Assembly (NCBI GenBank): GCA_003833135.1
Contig: QZLH01000794.1
Span: 1-18,528, forward strand
DNA from: Oehlia diaphana
Lineage: Eukaryota > Glomeromycota > Glomeromycetes > Glomerales > Glomeraceae
Direction of reading: 5' to 3'
DNA: 18,528 nt
The number at the start of each line of letters is the position of its first letter. Position 1 is the first letter of the stretch. Shown piece by piece: positions 10,449 through 18,528 of this stretch. The translations under genes and the position numbers were made by a program. Below the pieces are notes generated by a model, which saw only the letters and a list, made by a program, of their open reading frames with translations, was not told the DNA's origin and did not search any database.

Positions 10449-10621
10449 TCTTAAAATTTTTAAGATAAAATTATTATTCTTTATTTTAAAAGGAAAGGAA
10501 ATTACAAAAAGGAGCCTTCAAATTTATATTTAATTAAGTGATACATGTACAACAAAACTAGTATAAAAGATAAGAGATAATCTCCGGTTTTGCCGCTAGT
10601 ATAAATCTATCTATTTATAGA

Positions 10622-11375
10622 TCAAGGTCCTGCAATTTTGACTCCTCGTAATATCTCATCAGTTTTTGTTTTGATAGATACATTCAACATTACACATTCG
10701 TTATCATAATCGAAATACCTCTTCCATCTAAACCCATAATTGTTAAATCTTTCGATAAAATGTGATTCACATCTTTCGTTGATTTTCCTATTTTGAAGCA
10801 AATTATACCCAACTTCATTAAAGTTATCAAACATTCTATAATCCAATTCACAAGGGATCTCGTGGATAATATATCCTTTTCGAACAGGGGAAGAATGTTT
10901 ATAAAAAGTAATGGAAATTTTTGGTGACCGTTCTAGTGTTTGAATGGATTTAATAAGAATATAATGAATCGTCATGATAAAAGCATCAATTGCTTGAATT
11001 GCCTCAGATTGTGCCATTGTTGGCGAGACTGAAGGAAAAAAAAAGAAAAGAAAAGAAAAAATTATTTCAGAATCATTAATAAATGATCATTAATAAATGA
11101 CATAAATAAAATTCTAGTTTTGTTTTTATACCTCGCCAATAATCTTCAAGCTATTTATTTTTTTTTTTAAAAAAAAAAAAATGAAAAAATAAAAAAGTTA
11201 GAAAATAACACGAAGGATAAATCGTTTTTTTAAACAAACGATAACTTACGTTAGTTTGAATATTATCAAACATAGAAAATTTGGGAGTTAAACTAATAAA
11301 TCCAGGTTCTTCTTGAGAGATTGAATTTAGGTCATACGACCAATCTTCACTATTAGAATAGTATATATCTGACAT
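10622..11375 (-). CDS. small protein of unknown family, three exons with a 19-nt microexon
   Basis: The exons are 11250-11375, 11132-11150 and 10622-11028 (126, 19 and 407 bp), giving 183 residues. The introns (99 and 103 bp) have GTAAGT and GTATAA donors and TAG and CAG acceptors. The 19-nt middle exon adds LEDYWR and joins both frames without a stop. A simpler start at 11017 (MAQSEAIQ) would give 131 residues, but the spliced model explains the conserved-looking upstream acidic, Ser-rich segment (SNSEDWSYD) and the pyrimidine tract before exon 3. The body has a helix near AIDAFIMTIHYILIKSIQ, then alternating beta-like stretches (ISITFYKH, YIIHEIP, CVMLNVSIKT). No family is recognised, and no signal peptide or clear membrane segment is present. 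The gene runs head to tail with its neighbours: its ATG is 255 bp from the stop of the upstream unknown gene. Confidence 0.68.
11072..11099. repeat. 2 x 14-bp tandem repeat within an intron
   Basis: ATCATTAATAAATG occurs twice in a row (11072-11085, 11086-11099), inside the second intron of the three-exon unknown gene. An AAAAG-type simple repeat (about 11038-11060) lies next to it and forms, on the minus strand, the pyrimidine tract before the acceptor. Confidence 0.7.
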
Positions 11376-11434
11376 CAATTTTTTTTTTCGTGAAAAAAAA
11401 AAAAAAATTTTTTACAATAAAAAAAAAAAAAAAA

Positions 11435-11515
11435 GGATAAAGGTTACATACAGTATATAGATATGAAAATATTTTAATTGTTTAATTAATCTTTTATATG
11501 CAGAGTTTATTTAAC
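11435..11515. repeat. direct repeat copy 1 (81 bp, perfect; copy 2 at 18448-18528)
   Basis: This 81-bp sequence, starting GGATAAAGGTTACATACAG and ending at TTTATTTAAC, recurs without a mismatch at the right edge of the window. Both copies are preceded by A-run, T6, A-run homopolymers (11393-11434 here). It lies between two minus-strand genes, in the 3' flank of one and the 5' flank of the other. The right limit of the duplication cannot be seen because copy 2 is cut by the window end. Confidence 0.93.
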
Positions 11516-11630
11516 TGATAAAATCCTTAAATTTCATTACACAATTACTTAAATATTTTATTGCATTGTTTGATTACTGATTAATTATGATATTTGTGTG
11601 GTAAAAAAAAAAAATTGTCATATATTTTAT

Positions 11631-12369
11631 TTATCTGTTTAAGGATAATTCAATTGAGTTAGTCCAGTGAATACTCCACTCAGACATTAGTGATTGATTA
11701 TTTGTTTCATTACATAAACAATGAACTAATTCATCTGGTATTTTTAGAATATTCTTTTGTATAATTATTCTTATATTACGTACTCTTTCGTCGAAATTTA
11801 TTTCTCCGACTTTATTATTATTCACTAGTTGTTCTAGTTGTTCTATAAAATTATCAGAATATGGACATTGTTGCCAATTCTCCATTATAAATTTCCATAC
11901 TTCGAATAAAATTTTGTATATATCTTTTGTATTCAAATACGGTAAAACTTTTCCAATTTCTGTCATAGGATGTCGAATATCCCCGGCCTATCATTAAAAA
12001 GACGTATTAATAACGAGAAAATAAATATTTAAGTAAATTAAATTTAAACTTACTTTACGCATTGAATCTAATAATCTTATAGAAACATCTAATTCTAAAC
12101 TACATTTTCGTGGATCTGATTTTTGAGTTAAATACCAAAACTTTATATTTTCTGCAAAAAGTGGCCGGATCAAGACGTCATGAAATTCTCTATATTTTTC
12201 ATGTTTCACTGCAATACAATAAACGAAAATTATTATTTTTTCTTTTCTAATAATAAAGAAAAAGTTATTATAAAAGAAAGTGACGTACCATTAGACAAAT
12301 AATCAAGTAAAATCCAATACTGAGGGTGAGATTTGAAGACTTCATTTAATATCCAATCACTTTAATTTT

Positions 12370-12408
<39 letters not shown>

Positions 12409-13840
12409 ATTATGATTTTTACAATGACAGAACAGGATATGAAGCAGACGTATTATTATTTACCGAGATTTTACTAATCTAGTTCCCTTTGGTATAATTG
12501 CATGTGTTTCCACTGAAGTTGGTGGTTCTATAGTTGTAAGTTTGTCTGTGAGTAGCTGGATCAACTCGTTGGCCCTCTCATTATCGAACGCCAATAAATC
12601 TAAAATAAACTTTTAGTTTATATGAATATTTTTTTAATCCAAATTTATAAAATTTATAAACAACCTATCACCTGATCTCATACAACACATCTTAATTAAT
12701 GTTCCCGTATTTATTGCATTTGATATATAACGTTTATCTAAAGGACTTAAAAACAAATTGACAAGAGTTCCTTTTTATCTTTTATTAAAATAAAAATAAA
12801 CAAACAAACAATTACCTTGCTTCGCTATTTGCAAAGTTAAATTGCCATGAATTCTTATTTCTCAGTTCATTTGTCACTTGTTTCTTGAATGTCCAATTTT
12901 TACGATAAAGTTTAAGTCTTGGTCGATAAACTACTTTGCGATCTACGAACGATTTGTTTTTATCAACAATCAATTCTGTTGTCTTCAGCACTGACAATTC
13001 CCTTTGTATATTCATTTTCAATTCTGAAGTAATTTTCGGGGATGATTTTGCCGGATCCCAAAAACGTTCTCTTTCAGGATTAGTCCAAATCTCATTCATA
13101 ATTAAATTTGATATAGATAAAAACGTATCTGAATCTTTTGATAAAGTAACGAATATAACTTGCAAATAAGATATAATCTTGTCCCATTGAATATTTTGTC
13201 GATTATTATTGACTTGTTTCTCCATCACAAGGAACCAAATGTTGACCAATTCATCAAGACATTTTGCTAAATTGCCCGCTTTCGTTTTTCGTGCAAACTG
13301 TGAACTGTATAATAAAAGTGATAGAACCCACTGTATATCCGTTTCTAAATTAACACCATTATATGAATTTAAGATACAATGTAAATTTTCTAACATGATA
13401 TGAAATGATTGTCCAAGAGTGTCCAATATGGTTTTAGAAAGATCGCTTGTTACAAGTGAAGATTGAATAAATTCTGATAATTGAAGATTTGAAGTTTCCG
13501 GATCCAAAATAATAATATATACTATAGATTGACACATTTTCGTGAATCTTGTATCATTCTCATTAGTAATTTTGGTCTTTTTCATAGCATTTTCCAAAGA
13601 CGTTCTAAATGATAATGAATGAATAAATAATTCGATGGATTGTAAGAATTAACTCCACACTTACTTTATTATGTCATTCCATTTATTATGGAAAGGCGTC
13701 AAAATTTCGCGTATCTGATCAATTCGTTTAATCACAGAATCATCAAACATAGGAATTTTTGAAAAATCCATTCTAATAAATAATTGTTCTATCTTTTCGA
13801 TTGCATTTTGCTTTCCCTGAAGTTCCATCATTATTATCAT
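11631..13840 (-). CDS. helical protein of unknown family, seven exons
   Basis: The exons are 13665-13840, 12816-13604, 12672-12745, 12464-12599, 12289-12359, 12054-12208 and 11631-11987. The introns are 60, 70, 72, 104, 80 and 66 bp. All junctions keep one frame, giving 585 residues. The acceptor after the 70-bp intron is chosen because it alone keeps the frame open into exon 3. The start is the first of three in-frame ATGs (13840; others at 13831 and 13828). The product is soluble and almost wholly alpha-helical, Leu/Ile-rich with HEAT-like spacing (for example KTILDTLGQSFHIMLENL, LAKCLDELVNIWFLVMEKQ, LNEVFKSHPQYWILLDYL). A basic, Tyr/Arg-rich stretch, VYRPRLKLYRKNWTFKKQ, sits mid-protein. 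I do not recognise the family. A scaffold or large-complex subunit is a guess from the fold. The intron before exon 5 holds a 32-T run in the sense direction. A TCACGTGA site lies 124 bp upstream of the ATG. Confidence 0.75.
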
Positions 13841-14842
13841 TATTTCTAAAGATAGAAAGAAAGTAACAAAGAAATTTATAATAATGTCGATGTGAATTAA
13901 ACGGTGGAAGCAAGAAGTACAAATCCCTTGTAAATCACAAATATTTATAGAAAATTAAGATAATCACGTGAAAATTCCAAATGCATATTAAACTAGGATA
14001 ATTTGTCACATATGCGCATAACATAAATAGCTCTTTAAGAATAAATCAAAGTGACAAATTATGCGGTGATATTCATAAAAATTTTTTGGCTGTTAAAAAA
14101 TATATAAACTGAGAACCATTTTTTGCCGTGGAGAAAAAATTTTTCTGCTCCTCCGTTGTTAATGAATTAGCTTGGTTACAAATTTTGGCTACAGCTTTTT
14201 TATGTTCAGTTTGATCGTATTTGATTGATTTTGATCTTGTATAAGTCAAGAAACGTAGTAACTTAGAAGTTGACCGAAAATCTAGTTTTTTAGTAAGTTG
14301 TTAATAAAGCTTTGCATTTGGTTTGTTAGTAGTATATTATACAAACCTTTCACTTGATAATTCTTTTTTAGTTCTTTTAGTAGGGTATTAAACTTAAATT
14401 TAAACCAAAATTAAAGTGAGAACTTCTGAAATAATAGGTTTCGAAAGGCGCAGTTTTTTTAATTTTTTTTAAAAAAAGATTTTATCAAAATTAATTTGAT
14501 GACATGATTTTATATTTTCAGATCAGAAACTTTTTGAGTAGGATACTGTAAATTCACAGGTGATTATAGATTTAAGGACGTTATTTTTTTGGAAAGAATA
14601 TTTATTATTTCATTTATTAAATAACTGCGGTAGTTACTTTTATTAGGTAAACTTGATGATTTAATTTCATATTGTTATCTTGATCTTTAAAAACTATATT
14701 TTATTAATATTATCCGATATCTTTGGGTTCAATCAAATTTTTTTTCAATGTATTTAATAGTGTTAAATTACGCGGGTTTCAAGTGTATTTATGATCTTCG
14801 ATATTTGATTAAAGATCAGGTACGGTATCGACTTAAAAAGCA
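13841..14842. other. divergent intergenic spacer; no gene seen
   Basis: About 1 kb separates the start codons of the leftward unknown gene and the rightward ARM-repeat gene. It should contain both promoters and 5' UTRs. Visible points are a TCACGTGA E-box (13964-13971) and a TATATAAA string near 14100 reading rightwards. Pyrimidine-rich stretches toward the right end could belong to a 5' UTR intron. No RNA gene or other open frame is convincing. Confidence 0.5.
13964..13971. promoter_or_regulatory. palindromic E-box TCACGTGA
   Basis: An identical 8-bp palindrome to those at 5949 and 18149. It lies 124 bp upstream of the ATG of the seven-exon minus-strand gene, a plausible place for a proximal bHLH-factor site. 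Assignment is by motif and position only. Confidence 0.4.
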
Positions 14843-17817
14843 ATGGATAGGAGATCTTGGCGAAGAAGCAGCACTCATTCATCATCATCGTCATCAAGAT
14901 CATCAGAGTACGATATCTTTTTACTACATTATTATGTCTCTAAGATAAGTGTCTTATAAGCGAATACTTTTCATTTTATACATATATACAACTTTAGCGT
15001 ACAACGACGTATTACTAGGTCTCTCGCTAATTCAAGTCAACAAGCAAATCAAGAAATAGGTGAAAACGTGCCCGATCATTTAAGATACTTTTACCGAAGT
15101 AGACATATAAGTATGAGTAATGCCATAGAAAATGCCATCGAAAATGCCATCGATAATTACGAGGCTATGGATATTGATGAACCAGAACAAATGGAAATAT
15201 CTTCAGAAGTTATGAGTAGAGATAATGCGGATACTGGTGAGTTAATTATTTTATTAATTATTTTATTATTTAATATTGAAGGATGATTAGATTCGACGAA
15301 AATCATATCGAATTTTTTCAATGAATAATTTGTGTGAATGGAATAGATTAAAATATTTGAATAATAATTTCCAATAATTATATGCAAAATCATTACATTT
15401 TGTAACACATGATTTTAACATAATTTATATTTCATAGAATCCAATATAATGAGTATAGATCAACCTCTTGATGTGGAATTTAATTCAGATGGAAATGAAA
15501 TTGAGCAAGATATCCATTATGATGGAGAAGAGAATGATAGTGATACTGGAGATGAAAATATTCATGACCATAGCGAAGCAACACACGAAAATGAGCCACA
15601 AATTATAAATCCAAATGTTTTCTTACCTCCTGACATCAAAGAACTTTTAAAATCAATATCTCGAACAGAATGTAACAGTGAGCAATTGGGCAGGCTCGCA
15701 GGTTTTTTCCTGATACTTGATAGATCCGTACTTAATAATTGGAATCTTGATTTACTGGTTCAAAAATTGTTAGCTATAGTTCAAAAATCTGCAAATAGTG
15801 ATTCTATGCCTTCAATTGAAGCCTTAATGTTGCAGCAATTTGAGCCGGAAGTTTTACGCCAATTTTTGGAGCGTGATATGTATCAAGGTGGTACAGGAAG
15901 TGATCCGAATGTTATAACGATGGCAAGTCGATGTTTAGGAAATTTGGTGTTAACCTTGGGTGATAGCTCTGAGCGTATGGTTGGGCGTGCTATCAGAGAG
16001 GAAGCTATTCCTGTGTTATGTAATATTTTAACAGAAGGGCCGCGTACTTATGATTCAGAATATTTAAAAGATATAATAATGGTATGTTAATTAAAGTAAT
16101 AATAAACGATCAAAAATGACCATTTTCAATTTAATTATATTCGAATCATTTATTTATTTATTGGAATTAGGCATTGTATAATTTTTCCAAACCTACTTTT
16201 ATCGATTGCACAGAAAGTATTGTCAAGAAAGATGTTTTCAAAAATATAATGGAAAGTATTCTTCCTTTCTTAATCGACGAAGATCGTGTTTTACCATTGA
16301 AACTACTAGCAAATTGTACTAGTAAAGCTCCTCGACGTTATATTAAAAAGTTATTATCCGAAGTTTTCAACACAACGGACTTTCAGGCATTATTTGCCGA
16401 TCATGAAATGCCTGAAGTTACTAAATGGTGCTGTGTTAGTTTAAGTTCTTTAATAAGTCGACATAATGAAGATGTTGAATCTTTATTAGTTTTATCAAGT
16501 CCAGAAGTAATTAAGAATATTACTTATCGTATGAAACAATTTGAGTAAGTAATGATTTATTCTTTTAAAAATCTTCCTTAATTTTTAATTTTATAATGTA
16601 CAATTTTTATAAACAATTTTTCTTTTCAATACCATTAAGTGAATATAATCAGTTGAGAATGTGGAAAATGTTCAGTATTTTAATAAATAAATCACGTAGA
16701 ATAACAAATACACTTATTGAAAATGGAATAGTTAAGGCCTTATTCGATGTGTTATCGAGGAAAAGTATAAATAATCCCGAGAAGGATCAAAATGAAAATG
16801 AATTTGTTAATAATGTTAATCCTAATCCCAATGCCAACAATGTTAATACCAATGGTAACCCAAATGGAAATGATAATGGTAATGGCAATGGTACAGAACG
16901 ACGTAGAAACGTAGAAGATCTTTATTCTGAATTGCCGATTGATAGTAAAACTAAGGAAATAGTGACTGAAGTTAATGCAAAACTACGCTATAGATATGTA
17001 AATATGGAACCAATCAAGCTTTATATGCAAGTTTGTCAATTTATTTTGTCATTATTTCCTGATGTACCGGATCCAGGAATGTTATATCTCATGTTTCCGG
17101 ATGGTAAAATTAACCATCAATGGTCATCCGAAGGTTAATATTATTTATTATTTTAAGTAGCTAAATTTAACAATGTTTCTATTGAATTATTTTAAATATT
17201 ATCAAATTTTTATTAGATTGGTTAGACTTATCGATGACGGTTGATCCTGGCAATACGACTACGACTTCACAGCCAATATTGAACAAACAAGCAAGACTTT
17301 TTGCAATTGTGATAATACCAACATTATTTAAAGCGTATCGGTCTTCAGAAAGTTGGGAATTACGTAAATTAATTATGAAGTGTATATTAGCATTTTTGAT
17401 TTATTATCCCGAAGATCTATTATGCAATATTTTTGAGGTTTGTACTCGTACTCATTATTTAATTCAAAAATTATTGAAAATTTTATTTATTAATATATAT
17501 ATATTTATATATTTATTTAGTATTCACATATCGAGAAGTTCCTTTCAAATATTTTCTTTACTAGTTCTAGCGTAAAACAAGAACATGAAGAAAGTGAAGA
17601 GGACAAAGATAGTACTTACATTAATGATGTACGTACGTATGCCGAAGACTTACTCATACAAATTATCCTTAGGTGGAATGATACTTTCACAGCAGCATTT
17701 GAGAAAGAATGTATTTATGAGGTGTATGAAGCAATTCTTGAGAAATATCAACAAGAATTGAATATTAAAGAACAAAATGATGATGCAGTTAATTTAACGA
17801 ATGGTATTGTCGAATAA
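14843..17817 (+). CDS. ARM/HEAT-repeat protein resembling TRIP12/Ufd4 N-terminal region, no HECT domain, seven exons
   Basis: The exons are 14843-14907, 14998-15236, 15438-16081, 16171-16544, 16640-17133, 17217-17437 and 17521-17817. The introns are 90, 201, 89, 95, 83 and 83 bp. All junctions stay in frame, giving 777 residues. The N-terminus is Arg/Ser-rich, then comes a short NAIE repeat and an acidic segment (about 106-155). Helical armadillo-like repeats follow from about 160 to 480, with typical pieces such as ASRCLGNLVLTLGD and AIREEAIPVLCNIL. An Asn/Gly-rich insert lies at about 485-525. A second helical part (about 535-755) includes LFAIVIIPTLFKAYRSSESWELRKLI and an AEDLLIQIILRWNDTF stretch. 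The order of segments recalls the arm region of TRIP12/Ufd4/UPL3 ubiquitin ligases (inferred from memory), but the frame stops without WWE or HECT. Exon 1 is the least certain (weak donor GTACGA). A later start at residue 106 is possible. Confidence 0.78.
16780..16895. repeat. in-frame Asn/Gly-coding AAT/GGT simple repeat
   Basis: AATG/GGTAATG-like units, densest at about 16845-16893, encode the Asn/Pro/Gly-rich low-complexity insert of the ARM-repeat protein. It lies between two helical blocks, so it is probably a flexible loop that can change length by slippage. Confidence 0.7.
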
Positions 17818-18447
17818 TTTGTTAAGTGTAAGTAAATATTATGGGACTCTTTAATTAAGATAAGTAAAAAAAAAAAAATGATGCTATTTTTGAACATTAA
17901 AGGAAAAGAGTATAAAAAAAAAGGTCATAATTGTTAGGATTTTTTTTTGTTCTTTGTAAATAATTTTTTTTTTTACTTTTTCACGAGAAAGGTTGAGAAG
18001 AGAAGAAAAGAGTATTTTATTAATTTACTAACTTCAAATTATTTATTAAATTTGATGAAAATGTATTCATGAAACACGGAAAGATAACGTACATAATGTA
18101 TAATTCTATGTTATTAAAAATAAATAAAAAATCATTTTTTGATAAAATTCACGTGAAATTAGTAATCACATGTTATATATTAATCTTGTGACTTGTGAGT
18201 CATGTGATTGCTCAAATACGTCTGAGGAATCTCTTGATTAAGGAATGCCGATGGAATCGGTTATTACTTTCCAACGCACTGCTAAAGTCGATGTAATTCA
18301 TAACTTTGAACAACTTCCTATTATTTACATTTCAAATTCCGATAATGAATATTCCAAATAAATCTCACTTTCTTGTAACTCCTTTTTTTTTCAATAAAAA
18401 AAAAAAAAAAAAAAAAAAAATTTTTTAAAAAAAAAAAAAAAAAAAAA
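17818..18447. other. 3' flank of the ARM-repeat gene and intergenic sequence; no gene seen
   Basis: A/T-rich sequence with several A/T homopolymers. Less AT-rich sequence from about 18125 to 18360 contains a TCACGTGA site (18149-18156), an inverted repeat AATCACATG/CATGTGATT (18164-18172 with 18201-18209) and a short CCGAT-GGA-ATCGG hairpin (about 18248-18260). It ends in A25-T6-A21 (18396-18447), directly before the terminal direct repeat. No coding frame is evident. Confidence 0.55.
18149..18156. promoter_or_regulatory. palindromic E-box TCACGTGA
   Basis: The third perfect copy of this 8-mer in the window, again in intergenic sequence. It lies within a GC-richer patch and close to an inverted repeat. 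Any target gene would lie beyond the right edge. Confidence 0.3.
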
Positions 18448-18528
18448 GGATAAAGGTTACATACAGTATATAGATATGAAAATATTTTAATTGTTTAATT
18501 AATCTTTTATATGCAGAGTTTATTTAAC
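18448..18528. repeat. direct repeat copy 2 (81 bp, cut by the window end)
   Basis: Identical over all 81 visible bases to 11435-11515, in the same orientation and 7013 bp away. It follows an A-T6-A homopolymer block as copy 1 does. If the identity continues, the sequence beyond this window repeats the 3' end of the seven-exon unknown gene. Confidence 0.93.

Noticed and set aside
12746..12776. An open stretch upstream of exon 3 of the seven-exon gene that could extend the exon
   Set aside because: No acceptor there keeps the frame from exon 2. The AAG acceptor ending at 12746 does, with a good pyrimidine tract.
12936..13403. Two plus-strand ORFs (12936-13169, 13209-13403)
   Set aside because: Both are antisense to the largest exon of the seven-exon minus-strand gene.
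14748..14948. 66-codon plus-strand ORF overlapping the first exon of the TRIP12-like gene
   Set aside because: It is out of frame with the spliced gene and reads into an intron. The ATG at 14843 gives the continuous frame.
15157..15408. 83-codon minus-strand ORF
   Set aside because: It covers an exon/intron of the plus-strand gene in antisense and looks like A/T-rich chance sequence.

Overview
The window looks like a fungal nuclear genome, and most likely an arbuscular mycorrhizal (Glomeromycotina, Rhizophagus-like) or related Mucoromycota genome. This is inferred from very high A+T content, long A/T homopolymers, short spliceosomal introns (60-201 bp, mostly GTAAGT/GTATGT-type donors), decayed transposable-element sequence, and the gene mix. 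No bacterial features (operons, Shine-Dalgarno sites) are present. The species is not proven by the sequence alone.

Layout. Positions 1-3096 are mostly decayed coding sequence on the minus strand, including an integrase-type transposase fragment and a coiled-coil fragment. Positions 3097-3965 are noncoding, with a less AT-rich pocket. A cyclin of the transcription-CDK type lies at 3966-4933 (-), directly beside a poly-T block of 94 + 38 T. A shared 5' spacer of about 1.3 kb leads to a single-exon calpain-5/TRA-3-like cysteine protease (6396-8702, +). Next come an 18-bp duplication, a small TIR/hairpin element (about 8994-9194) and a frameshifted gene relic (9234-9625, -).

Three minus-strand genes follow head to tail, all rebuilt from exons: a seven-exon protein of unknown family (11631-13840), a small three-exon unknown protein with a 19-nt microexon (10622-11375), and a four-exon SelW/Rdx-like thioredoxin-fold protein (9785-10448). 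A spacer of about 1 kb separates the divergent seven-exon gene at 14843-17817 (+), a 777-aa ARM/HEAT-repeat protein resembling the N-terminal part of TRIP12/Ufd4 ubiquitin ligases but without a HECT domain.

The last 81 bp (18448-18528) are a perfect copy of 11435-11515. The window therefore ends at the start of either a tandem duplication of about 7 kb or an assembly artefact.

The genes do not form one obvious pathway. They are ordinary, independently transcribed genes. The points most worth checking are the terminal duplication, the HECT-less TRIP12-like protein, the calpain with a basic C-terminal extension, and the two unknown spliced genes.
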